Under the pieces are notes generated by a model. The model was not told where the DNA came from, made no database searches, and saw only the letters and a program-made list of their open reading frames with translations. A stretch of 20,698 bases of DNA from a virus. The stretch covers positions 1 through 20,698 of IMG/VR virus record IMGVR_UViG_3300037502_001994; one strand, given 5' to 3'. Made by a program: the position numbers and the translations under genes. Numbering within the stretch: the first letter of the stretch is position 1; each line of letters starts with the position of its first letter. Below are positions 1-5,977 of the stretch, piece after piece.

Positions 1-7
1 ATGGTTT

Positions 8-13
8 CCTCCT
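8..13 (-). promoter_or_regulatory. Ribosome binding site of a gene beyond the left edge
   Basis: Read on the minus strand, a perfect AGGAGG ends 7 bases before the window edge. This is the spacing used by the other minus-strand genes here, so a start codon very probably lies just outside the window and the leftward operon continues. Between this site and the next gene is a 7-bp inverted repeat (63-69 with 84-90, ACCGTTG/CAACGGT) whose loop is T-rich on the minus strand. It is a weak hairpin and not a convincing terminator. Confidence 0.6.
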
Positions 14-99
14 ATTTGCGGTTGAAAGGGTCGGGTGTCATTATCAAGAGAAGAATAATGAAACCGTTGAACAAAAAGAAAAGCAACGGTGTCATGGTA

Positions 100-300
100 T
101 CAGGTATCGGGGTCTTCATCACTGTGAATTTTGCATGGCTGCCATGCATTTTCTACGAGTCCGAGCCTTCGTAGTTCATCCTCTATGGCGGTCGGCTCCC
201 ATGAGATCTCGCCAGTGTCGGGGTCCTTGAATATGTAGTTGGCCTTTTCGAGCCGGTCATAGTCGGGCCTAAGATGGGCGCAGGACTCATGCCTTTTCAT
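100..300 (-). CDS. Small hypothetical protein, last visible gene of leftward operon
   Basis: This 66-residue protein has no recognised family. The start MKRHESC at 300 is chosen over an upstream in-frame ATG at 336 because it overlaps the end of the preceding gene by 14 bases and has a GGAG about 8 bases upstream. The protein is polar and charged, with a DPDTGEISW stretch in the middle and an acidic tail (HSDEDPDT). No membrane segment or catalytic motif is visible. Its place in a tight run of small leftward genes suggests an early phage accessory function, which is inference only. Confidence 0.6.
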   Translation of the reverse strand: MKRHESCAHLRPDYDRLEKANYIFKDPDTGEISWEPTAIEDELRRLGLVENAWQPCKIHSDEDPDT

Positions 301-487
301 CGCGCTTCTCCACTGCATGGGCAATTGCACAGGCATCGTATTCTACGCCATCACAAGACCAGTCGAGCGTGTATTCTCGCGCGTCATCCAACGCGACATT
401 CTCCGCATCCTCCCTGTTCATTGCACTCACCTGAACCTTTGCGCAGTAGTATTCCGTTTTCCAAACGATGACCATATATTTTGGCAT
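287..487 (-). CDS. Small hypothetical protein (66 aa)
   Basis: The product begins MPKYMVIVWKTEYYCAKVQV and looks like a small alpha/beta protein: an N-terminal strand, then a helix-forming stretch (NREDAENVALDDAREY) around residues 24-39. It contains three cysteines (C15, C45, C53), none in a metal-binding pattern. A GGAGG lies 5 bases before the ATG. It sits two bases from the end of the preceding leftward gene and overlaps the next one, so co-translation is likely. No function is recognised. Confidence 0.65.
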   Translation of the reverse strand: MPKYMVIVWKTEYYCAKVQVSAMNREDAENVALDDAREYTLDWSCDGVEYDACAIAHAVEKRDEKA

Positions 488-489
488 GA

Positions 490-708
490 TTATTCCTCCA
501 CCTTCGGTTCAGTTGGGCGCGGCGCACCAGCTTCAAAGCTGTAGGCACGCCATGCATCATAGACCGCATATAGGTCAGGCCTTCCCTGCATGATACGCTC
601 AAGGTTGCGTAGACTCTCCTCCCCCTCGCGATACACTTCAGGGTCATCGCTCATGGTGTAGAACCAATCGTGTAAACGGCACATAGTCCAGAACTTACGA
701 GCGTCCAT
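490..708 (-). CDS. Small acidic hypothetical protein (72 aa)
   Basis: The protein begins MDARKFWTMCRLHDWFYTMS and is acidic and largely helical, with two aromatic patches (FWTMCRLHDWFY near the N-terminus, YAVYDAWRAYSF around residues 47-58). The ribosome site AGGAGA lies about 6 bases before the ATG. It is followed after two bases by the next leftward gene, so the three small genes here form one unit. A copy of the GTGTAAACG motif (670-678, plus-strand reading) falls inside the start of this gene. I recognise no family. Confidence 0.65.
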   Translation of the reverse strand: MDARKFWTMCRLHDWFYTMSDDPEVYREGEESLRNLERIMQGRPDLYAVYDAWRAYSFEAGAPRPTEPKVEE

Positions 709-724
709 TGTCTTTCTCCTGTTA

Positions 725-756
725 AATTTTGAAACCCCGAAAAGCCCCCCCGGCGA
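725..756. repeat. Copy 1 of a ~32-bp intergenic repeat; hairpin on minus strand
   Basis: The stretch with core TTTTGAAACCCCGAAAAGCC recurs with few changes at 4943-4974 and, more divergently, at 2938-2967. All copies lie between genes. Read on the minus strand, just after the stop of the gene ending at 763, it gives GCCCC, a short loop, GGGGC and then CTTTTC, so this copy may also act as a weak rho-independent terminator. Confidence 0.5.
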
Positions 757-762
757 GGGGCA

Positions 763-1632
763 TCATTTCGACGCCCCTCCAAAAGCTTGTGCCGGAGGCT
801 CAACCCCAACCTGCCTAAGCTGTTCCTCAATCACCGGGCCGATATACTTGAGACATGCGGCAGGGGTCTTGAGGTCCTTGTTACCGGGCCTTATTGAGTT
901 GATTCCGGGGATGATGCACTGGCCCCGCTCAGCCTCGTCAGCCCGGGGGTTGCGGATGTATCCATATGAGTTGCGGCTGAGAATCTGCGAGAGTCCTTCG
1001 GTTGCCTCGAACACTGAGAAGGCAAGGCGGCGGAACATCGACGGGTGAACCATAACGAACGCCATGCGGTCCATCTCGATGGGCTCTTCCGCCCTCTTGA
1101 CCACTACCGTTGTGCATTGATCACCGTCCGAGTGGAAATCACTGGCAAAGCATACAGTGATCTCGCAGCGGAACCCCGCACCTTCCAACCCTTCGACGTA
1201 GGACATGACGGCGGCACCATAGTTCATGAACTCATCCACGTCATATGCGGCAGATCCAGCCCGCTGGATAAGCAACCGCACAACAGGGCGAACCCTGTCT
1301 TCTACCGGCGCAAGGTCCACCATTGAGCAGGGGTCACCAGCGGCAGCCAGCGCAGCGATGGGGTACGCACCGGCAACATCCATCACTATTGAGGGTGTAA
1401 ACGTGGGGGAGGATTGAGCAGCGGCTATTGCGGTCATCAATTTGGCGCGGCCTTCTGGCCAACCCCGCTCAGCCAAAAGCAGGGCGGCATCGAAAGTTGG
1501 GGTGCCTGAAAAGGTATCCTCTTCACGGCCCTCGCGCTTGCTTGATTTAGCGTCGCTGAGAGAGGGGTTACGCGAAGCCTTGATGAACTCCCCAAGGCTA
1601 TCGAAATGAGTCCGGTAATAGGCCTTTGACAT
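763..1632 (-). CDS. Conserved phage protein, possible degenerate vWA-like partner of the AAA+ ATPase
   Basis: This 289-residue protein lies 9 bases downstream of the AAA+ ATPase gene; its AGGAGG ribosome site overlaps the ATPase stop, so the two are surely co-expressed. A variable charged region (residues 20-45) is followed by a hydrophobic strand SIVMDVAGAYP (81-91), a helix, a G-rich turn and NYGAAVMSYVEGLEGAGFRC (137-156), then another strand EITVCFASD. The strand-D-x-x order and the 'helix, aging-G, strand' rhythm resemble a von Willebrand A fold, and CobS/MoxR ATPases are classically paired with vWA proteins such as CobT. However, the MIDAS DxSxS motif is not intact (DVAGAY), so the assignment is inference. 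It has no signal peptide or membrane segment. Confidence 0.6.
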   Translation of the reverse strand: MSKAYYRTHFDSLGEFIKASRNPSLSDAKSSKREGREEDTFSGTPTFDAALLLAERGWPEGRAKLMTAIAAAQSSPTFTPSIVMDVAGAYPIAALAAAGDPCSMVDLAPVEDRVRPVVRLLIQRAGSAAYDVDEFMNYGAAVMSYVEGLEGAGFRCEITVCFASDFHSDGDQCTTVVVKRAEEPIEMDRMAFVMVHPSMFRRLAFSVFEATEGLSQILSRNSYGYIRNPRADEAERGQCIIPGINSIRPGNKDLKTPAACLKYIGPVIEEQLRQVGVEPPAQAFGGASK

Positions 1633-1641
1633 TCTATCCTC

Positions 1642-2871
1642 CTATGCAACCTTAGCGATAACCTTGCCGCGCGTGTCGGCGTCAAGGCCCTTCCAGATCA
1701 CGGCGTCCTCAGTTTCGGCCCACGTAAAGCCAGCGGCCAAAAGCTTGGAACCGTTGACCGTGGCACGGGGCGACACGACATGCCGAATCTTAAGTTCATC
1801 CACTGCCTTGCGGACCTTGCGGACACGCTCAACCCACTGGATGGCAACCGCCTGAACCCGCTCAGCCGGAAGGGGTTCGATGGACCGGGGAACAGGTGCG
1901 CCCTTCGGTGCATCTGCGCCGATCATCGCGGCCTCAAGAGCCTCATCATAGGGCCAATCGATAACCGCATAACGGTCCAGTGATGCGGCGTCTAGTTGGT
2001 TGCGCCCGACATAGAGCCGATCCGCCCCCGTGCCGAACGTGTTCGCGTCAGCGACAACCCGGAAATCAGGGTGACGCTTCACGCACCCGTCCGGGAAATC
2101 CATCCAGTCATTTGCCAGCGCCGTGTTGAAAGCCAGCAGGGCACCGGGCATGGATGCATCCGTCTCGCCGAACAGGAACACCCCGCCATTCTCGAAAGCC
2201 TTGCGGAAGGCCGTCGATACAACCCGGCCCTGTGCATCGATGAACCCGGTCAACTTATACTCGGATGAAACCGCGCCCGTGCCATAGAAGGGGAGATCTA
2301 GAGCCTTGGCAACCTTCTCCACTGCGGTTGTCTTGCCCGAACCAGCAGGACCAACCAGCAGCACGTTTACACGCGCAGCAACAGCAGCAGCCAGCAGCGG
2401 GAACTTGTGATGCATGACGGATTCACCGCTCAGCGTCACGCCCGGTGCCGTGAGGTCAATGGTGACATGCGCGGGACGGGATGCATTGGCGCGGATCAAT
2501 TCCAGCACCCGGGCTTCGGAAACACCCCCGCCAAGCTTGCGGAGTAGTTCGAGTAGCGCCGCTGCATTGTCATCGATGCCAGCGGGCACGGGGTTGACCA
2601 GTACAGGTGCCGGGGCAGGTGCCGGGGTCATGGGTGAGGTCTCCTCTTTTTTGATATCAAGGCCTTGGACAATGAGCGTTCCATCCAGTGCCATGCGGGT
2701 GAGGTTGCGGGTTGCGATTCCGATTTTATCGGCGGGGATCTCAACCGCCAGCGGCGTGCCGTCATAGATCAGGCCAGCGTTTCGCGGCCCAACGCCGGGA
2801 ATAAACTTTACGTCAGCGATAAACGATTCGCGGTTGCGGGCGAAGCCGCCCCGGCTCAAGGTCACGAGCAT
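1642..2871 (-). CDS. CobS/MoxR-like AAA+ ATPase
   Basis: A 409-residue AAA+ ATPase. The start at 2871 (MLVTLSRGG) has AGGAG 8 bases upstream; the longer open frame to 3093 has no such site and runs into the previous gene. Residues 1-75 form a small N-terminal region with an IPGVGPRNAG turn. An Ala/Pro linker (80-95) leads to the ATPase core: Walker A GPAGSGKT (174-181), Walker B region VFLFGETD (231-238), sensor-1 Asn in VVADANTFG (272-280) and an arginine-finger-like LDAASLDR (293-300). The Walker B aspartate position is glycine (G235) while the glutamate (E236) is kept, which is unusual. Family members remodel partner proteins, usually with a vWA protein; the gene immediately downstream may be that partner. 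The substrate in the phage is unknown. Confidence 0.85.
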   Translation of the reverse strand: MLVTLSRGGFARNRESFIADVKFIPGVGPRNAGLIYDGTPLAVEIPADKIGIATRNLTRMALDGTLIVQGLDIKKEETSPMTPAPAPAPVLVNPVPAGIDDNAAALLELLRKLGGGVSEARVLELIRANASRPAHVTIDLTAPGVTLSGESVMHHKFPLLAAAVAARVNVLLVGPAGSGKTTAVEKVAKALDLPFYGTGAVSSEYKLTGFIDAQGRVVSTAFRKAFENGGVFLFGETDASMPGALLAFNTALANDWMDFPDGCVKRHPDFRVVADANTFGTGADRLYVGRNQLDAASLDRYAVIDWPYDEALEAAMIGADAPKGAPVPRSIEPLPAERVQAVAIQWVERVRKVRKAVDELKIRHVVSPRATVNGSKLLAAGFTWAETEDAVIWKGLDADTRGKVIAKVA

Positions 2872-2922
2872 GATGGGTCTCCTTTCGAGTGGAGTTGTAA
2901 ACGTGAATTGATTTCTGGTCAA

Positions 2923-2967
2923 CCGGTTTTCTTGCGGGATTTTTAAAACCCCGCAAGCCGACCGGCG
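2923..2967 (-). other. Intergenic hairpin in leader of the AAA+ gene (contains repeat copy 2)
   Basis: An 8-bp perfect inverted repeat, CTTGCGGG (2931-2938) with CCCGCAAG (2950-2957), has an 11-base loop, and flanking CCGG pairs (2923-2926 with 2962-2965) extend it across a small internal loop. It lies between the metallopeptidase stop and the AAA+ ribosome site. No U-tract follows on either strand, so termination is unlikely; RNA processing or stability is more plausible. Its right half is the divergent copy of the intergenic repeat (2938-2967). Confidence 0.55.
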
Positions 2968-2974
2968 TTTGAGG

Positions 2975-3568
2975 TTATTCTTCCCCCTCATCCTCTTGCA
3001 CAACCATTTCACAGCCCGCCGGGGAGGTGGGAACACCAAAGGCAAGCCACTTCTTGGTGGTCCGAACCGTGTAGCCCGTTTCGGGGCACACAAGCTTGAT
3101 CATGCGCGTGCTTTGCTTTTTGCGCTGAGAAGGATCAACCGCTGCGTGAGGATATGCGCCGAGCATTGGCAGCACCTCATCACGCAACCAAGTGTTGAGA
3201 GCGGCACCCGGCAAGGCCTCAGTTGCTTTTCCGTCGAGACCTACAGCGGCACAGAAAGCCTTGAAGGCGGGGCCGTGTCCGGCCTCAATCCCTACAGCAT
3301 GGTGCCCATATTCATGGCACACAATGCCAAGCGCCAGCACCGGGTCATCGATAAGGGGAGAGACGAACGTCTCGTGATATCCTGCGGCGCTGGCCTTGTG
3401 GGATATGGCCTGTCCGAGAACCTTCTTTCCGCCCCTTGAACCAACGGGGAACCCGCAGGAAATTTTGACGTTCTCCGGGAGGGAATAACCCTGCGAGGCG
3501 AAGCGCCGAGAGACCAAGGCGAGAGCATGCGAAAGCCAGCCCTCGCGTGTATCGTGAAGCTGTTCCAT
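2975..3568 (-). CDS. SprT-like zinc metallopeptidase
   Basis: A 197-residue protein with the zincin motif HEYGH (residues 85-89) and a downstream GHGPAF (97-102) whose histidine H98 is the likely third zinc ligand, the SprT/Spartan arrangement. Family members are metal-dependent proteases or protease-like proteins, some acting on DNA-bound proteins. The C-terminal part resembles the zinc ribbon that normally follows in this family (VCPETGYTVRTTKKW, then GVPTSPAGCEM), but only two cysteines remain (C160, C185), so metal binding there is probably lost. The start is fixed by a perfect AGGAGG 6 bases before the ATG. The upstream junction holds a long hairpin (3584-3635). Its location with the AAA+ gene suggests early protein turnover or remodelling, by inference. 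Confidence 0.75.
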   Translation of the reverse strand: MEQLHDTREGWLSHALALVSRRFASQGYSLPENVKISCGFPVGSRGGKKVLGQAISHKASAAGYHETFVSPLIDDPVLALGIVCHEYGHHAVGIEAGHGPAFKAFCAAVGLDGKATEALPGAALNTWLRDEVLPMLGAYPHAAVDPSQRKKQSTRMIKLVCPETGYTVRTTKKWLAFGVPTSPAGCEMVVQEDEGEE

Positions 3569-3583
3569 TTAATCCTCCTATTG

Positions 3584-3635
3584 TTTGGCGTTAACTAGGT
3601 GAGAGCGTTTAAACTCTCACCCGGTTAGCGTCAAG
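3584..3635 (-). other. Long RNA hairpin (~22-bp stem) between two leftward genes
   Basis: Bases 3584-3605 pair with 3614-3635 around an 8-base loop (CGTTTAAA). The inner arm GGTGAGAG/CTCTCACC is perfect, followed by one A/C mismatch at 3597/3622 and then a further arm with a few G-U pairs. The hairpin covers the stop codon of the gene ending at 3631 and finishes about 6 bases before the AGGAGG of the next gene. There is no U-tract after it, so it looks like an RNase III-type processing or stabilising element rather than a terminator. Confidence 0.65.
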
Positions 3636-4356
3636 CACGTTTCCGTTGCGGCCCATGGTCCACAATTGCAATGGATTTGGCCTTGATGCTTGATCCGCCG
3701 CACAATCCGCAGGAATTGCAGGTAGTGCGGAATCCAGCTTCCTTGCTTGCGGGGCAAAGGATTTCCTTGCCCGTCACAATCTCATACGTGCCACGGATGA
3801 CGCGAAATGTGCGATTGCCATTGGCCCATGCATCGCGGGCTTGTGCCTCGTTATCGGCGGAAATCATCATGAAATCAGGCCTTGCTTGCGCGGATTGCAC
3901 GCCGGATTGGTGCGTGTAGGCTGTATGGCCAGTAGCTTCGGAAATCAGGCTTTCCCATATGTAAGCTGGAACAGCAGCCGGGTCACCATATGTGCCTAGG
4001 CGCACCATGCGGCCCTTGCCGATTGCGGAAATCGCCTTTTGTCCGTTAACTGTAGGATAAAGCCCTCGATTGTATGCTTTCCACACAATGAGCGGCCCCT
4101 GCCCTAGATTGACATAGCACGAGCGGCGTTCCGCAATCTTGCGCTTTGGGTCATCCGTGGCTTCGCCGCGATGCGGACATGAACCGCAGATAGAAAAATC
4201 CGCGCCCGTTTTTGAGGCTTCGAGCGGATTGATATCCGCGCGGATTATGTAGGTCTGTACCATGTTTCCAGTTTTGACATTGCCACTCTTTGCGATGGCA
4301 ATGGCCACAATGGGCTTGCCATCGATAAGTGATGGGCCGGAGTAAATTATAGACAT
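3631..4356 (-). CDS. Cys-rich conserved phage/plasmid hypothetical protein
   Basis: A 241-residue protein. The N-terminal pattern YSGPSLIDGKPIV, the NVKTGNMVQTYII segment and the CGSC...HRG and RSCYVN motifs match a family I remember from phages and plasmids with no established function. Cysteines cluster as C57-x2-C60, C80, C201 and C213-x2-C216-x2-C219, a spread that suggests one or two metal or iron-sulfur sites. No membrane segment is seen. The start at 4356 has AAGGTG 6 bases upstream. It is the first leftward gene after the divergent control region, with an 8-bp hairpin (4384-4404) in its leader. Enzymatic role unknown. Confidence 0.7.
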   Translation of the reverse strand: MSIIYSGPSLIDGKPIVAIAIAKSGNVKTGNMVQTYIIRADINPLEASKTGADFSICGSCPHRGEATDDPKRKIAERRSCYVNLGQGPLIVWKAYNRGLYPTVNGQKAISAIGKGRMVRLGTYGDPAAVPAYIWESLISEATGHTAYTHQSGVQSAQARPDFMMISADNEAQARDAWANGNRTFRVIRGTYEIVTGKEILCPASKEAGFRTTCNSCGLCGGSSIKAKSIAIVDHGPQRKRA

Positions 4357-4383
4357 GTTTCACCTTTTGGTTGCGTTTAATGA

Positions 4384-4404
4384 GCAAGCGCGTGCGGCGC
4401 TTGC
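4384..4404 (-). other. Leader hairpin of the first leftward gene
   Basis: GCAAGCGC (4384-4391) pairs perfectly with GCGCTTGC (4397-4404) around a 5-base loop. On the minus strand it would lie in the 5' leader, about 28 bases before the start codon and 18 before the ribosome site. There is no U-tract, so a role in mRNA stability or regulation is more likely than termination. Confidence 0.45.
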
Positions 4405-4847
4405 CTGTTAAGCGCAATTGGCTTTTCCCATGCTATTGATCCGGTATCGTCCTGAATCTCCGGCTGATGACGGCCCGTCATTTGTGCCGCATATCAATTG
4501 CATTCCCGATAGACGGGCTGGGGGCTGAAACGAGTGGCCTTGCTGCGTGCCTGTGAGGGTCCGATTGACGCTTGCGCGTTTCGCCTCACTAGGGGCTTGT
4601 GTCCGCCCCCGTTCCAGTTTCGCGTTGTTTCAGTGTCGCGATCACCATGGCCAAACAATGGGCCGCGCCGTGGGATGTGTAAACGGGTTTTTTTCTGCCA
4701 GCAATTTCAATGGCTTACGAATGGCGGGAATGGCGAAAACGCCTGAAATTAATTCGGAGTTAGCAGGTGATTTGCCAGTTAAATCAATGGCTTGCGCGTG
4801 ATTTGGCCGATTGATTTGCCGATTGTGTGTAAACGGGCTTTCATGGA

Positions 4848-4878
4848 TGCATAGCTGATATGCGTTTAGTGCATAGCT
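4848..4878 (+). repeat. 9-bp direct repeat TGCATAGCT, two helical turns apart
   Basis: TGCATAGCT occurs at 4848-4856 and again at 4870-4878, a 22-bp period that puts both copies on the same DNA face. The pair lies between the second GTGTAAACGGG copy and the inverted repeat at 4894-4918. This spacing is typical of paired protein-binding sites. Confidence 0.5.
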
Positions 4879-4887
4879 AGTGCTGCG

Positions 4888-4918
4888 TTGGGGAATTGTA
4901 ACGGGAAATGTTACAATT
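4888..4918 (+). promoter_or_regulatory. Candidate promoter with overlapping operator before small terminase gene
   Basis: A perfect 9-bp inverted repeat, AATTGTAAC (4894-4902) and GTTACAATT (4910-4918), has a 7-base spacer. Its right arm contains TACAAT (4912-4917), five of six matches to a sigma-70 -10 box, and 18 bases upstream is TTGGGG (4888-4893), a poor -35. A dimeric repressor or activator bound here would cover the promoter core. The promoter is tentative; the inverted repeat is certain. Confidence 0.45.
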
Positions 4919-4942
4919 AAGGGAAACCATAAGCCGGAAGGG

Positions 4943-4974
4943 AATTTTTGAAACCCGGAAAAGCCGCCCGGCGA
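4943..4974. repeat. Copy 3 of the ~32-bp intergenic repeat
   Basis: This copy matches copy 1 (725-756) at roughly 28 of 32 positions by eye. It lies in the leader of the small terminase gene, ahead of a small GGGC/GCCC hairpin (4979-4992) and the ribosome site. A shorter related stretch (TTTGAAACCCCGCGAAAGGG) lies at 19737-19756 before another gene. Confidence 0.55.
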
Positions 4975-5007
4975 CTGAGGGCATATCAGCCCGTGAGGAA
5001 AGAAAAC

Positions 5008-5517
5008 ATGGATGACGGAAAGCAGAATAACGGATTGCAGGTTATTGAGGGAGGGAAGGGAAAGAAGGGGAAAGCATCCGGGAAGCAAGCCGGAACACTG
5101 GAAGGCCTTACAGTGAAGCAGGAAGCTTTCGCGCAAGGCCTTGCTGATGGGCTTACCAATTCAGAAGCCTATCGGAAGGCATATGGCGCGGAAAATATGA
5201 AACCATCCACAATCCATGTTGAGGCATGTAAACAGGCACAGCATCCTAAGATTGCTAAAAGGGTTGATGCGATTCTCTCAGAAAAAAGAGGGAAACATAG
5301 CATGTTATCGGAAAAGCAATCCGATCGGGTGTGGCGAAACGTTTGGCGATTGGCGGAAGGGGAGAACGTTCCCCCGAGCGTTCAGCAAGCCGCGCTTGCG
5401 CTTGCCGCGAAAATGGCGGGAATGCTCACTGAGCAGGTAAAGATTGAGAACATTTCAGCCACTAGCACGGAGTTAGAAAAGGAATTGCTCGAAAGATTAC
5501 AAAGGCTTACGGCTTAA
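5008..5517 (+). CDS. terS: Terminase small subunit (Terminase_2-like)
   Basis: A 169-residue protein. The start at 5008 is preferred over the in-frame ATG at 4948 because GAGGAAAG lies 5-6 bases before it and the earlier ATG sits inside an intergenic repeat. A basic Gly/Lys-rich leader (residues 1-30) precedes LTVKQEAFAQGLADGLTNSE (34-53) and EAYRKAYG, the signature of the helix-turn-helix DNA-recognition domain of this family, followed by a helical oligomerisation region and a C-terminal LEKELLERLQRL that may contact the large subunit. Small terminases recognise the packaging site and stimulate the large subunit. Unusually, the large subunit gene begins about 5.4 kb downstream rather than next door. 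Confidence 0.75.
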   Translation: MDDGKQNNGLQVIEGGKGKKGKASGKQAGTLEGLTVKQEAFAQGLADGLTNSEAYRKAYGAENMKPSTIHVEACKQAQHPKIAKRVDAILSEKRGKHSMLSEKQSDRVWRNVWRLAEGENVPPSVQQAALALAAKMAGMLTEQVKIENISATSTELEKELLERLQRLTA

Positions 5518-5671
5518 CGTGCTCTAATTGCAAATAAGCGCACCATAGAACGGAACCAGAACGGAGGGTGAATGGAGTGTAAACGCTGCGATTCCGATTC
5601 GTTCTGGCACTCCCCCCTCCACCGTGGGAGCCCCCCTTTCGCGATGGGTCCCGTCTCGTGTGTATACATAC

Positions 5672-5709
5672 TATTCCCCTCAAACAATCCTATTCCTCTC
5701 AAACAATCC
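5672..5709 (+). repeat. Tandem 19-bp repeat, two copies
   Basis: TATTCCCCTCAAACAATCC (5672-5690) is followed directly by TATTCCTCTCAAACAATCC (5691-5709), one difference. The unit is pyrimidine-rich on this strand and lies in a gene-free stretch. Function unknown. Confidence 0.7.
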
Positions 5710-5744
5710 CATGATTTTCCAAAATCCCTGACACCTTTCTTTCA

Positions 5745-5805
5745 CCCCACCCCTAAAATCAATTTAAACGCTTCTATTTGAGAAGGGGTGGGGGGTATTT
5801 TTCAA
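5745..5805 (+). terminator. Possible terminator of the small terminase transcript
   Basis: CCCCACCCCT (5745-5754) pairs perfectly with AGGGGTGGGG (5784-5793) over 10 bp, followed by GGTATTTTTC. The 29-base loop is long for a rho-independent terminator, so this is tentative, though the stem is G/C-rich and a T-run follows on the plus strand. Confidence 0.35.
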
Positions 5806-5821
5806 AAAATGGGGCCCGGTA

Positions 5822-5850
5822 TTGACACACACCCGGCACCCATATATTTG
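5822..5850 (+). promoter_or_regulatory. Sigma-70-like promoter ahead of the late genes
   Basis: A perfect -35 TTGACA at 5822-5827 is followed by TATATT at 5843-5848 (15-base spacer) or TATTTG at 5845-5850 (17-base spacer). The predicted start, about 5855-5857, coincides with the first bases of a long RNA helix (5854-5865), which supports a real promoter. It would drive the leader and, past the terminator, the rightward genes from 6054. Confidence 0.6.
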
Positions 5851-5898
5851 AACGGCGCGGGGATGGGCAGGCCATCATCGCAACGACCAGCGAAGACT

Positions 5899-5930
5899 GC
5901 CGCAGAGGGATGAAGCCGCAGAGGGATGAA
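5899..5930 (+). repeat. Exact tandem 16-bp repeat inside the leader RNA
   Basis: GCCGCAGAGGGATGAA occurs twice back to back (5899-5914 and 5915-5930) without any difference. In the RNA the repeat offers two identical single-stranded or protein-binding units in the apical part of the predicted fold. Confidence 0.8.
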
Positions 5931-5977
5931 TTAGCTACTTGTAGTCTGTCAACCGGTACCCATTCCGGCATCCCTAG

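Larger units (their letters stand above)
4405..5007. other. Gene-free divergent control region, possible origin
   Basis: About 600 bases lie between divergent operons with no convincing gene. The stretch holds short repeats: GTGTAAACGGG at 4677-4687 and 4827-4837, TGATTTGCC-type words at about 4768, 4799 and 4812, and TCAATGGCTT near 4708 and 4785. It also holds a TGCATAGCT pair and a 9-bp inverted repeat near its right end. Open frames across it (for example minus strand 4642-5136) lack ribosome sites and protein-like composition. Divergent promoters and perhaps a replication origin are plausible, by inference. Confidence 0.5.
5518..5821. other. Gene-free stretch after small terminase gene
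   Basis: This C-rich, low-complexity stretch holds no convincing gene. A 69-codon frame from 5572 has a good GGAGGG ribosome site and starts MECKRCDSDSFWHS, but the rest is Pro/Phe-rich and not protein-like, so it may be a decayed zinc-ribbon gene. An 8-bp inverted repeat CCAGAACG (5556-5563)/CGTTCTGG (5600-5607) and one GTGTAAACG (5577-5585) lie here. As the DNA beside terS it could also include the packaging site, by analogy with other phages only. Confidence 0.4.

Noticed and set aside
2872-3093. Upstream extension of the AAA+ ATPase gene
   Set aside because: It overlaps the metallopeptidase gene and an intergenic hairpin, lacks a ribosome site, and reads as basic noise, whereas ATG 2871 has AGGAG.
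4642-5136. 164-codon open frame on the minus strand in the divergent region
   Set aside because: It has no ribosome site, overlaps the small terminase start and reads as Leu/Pro/Ser-rich noise. Overlapping plus-strand frames at 4534 and 4547 are equally unconvincing.
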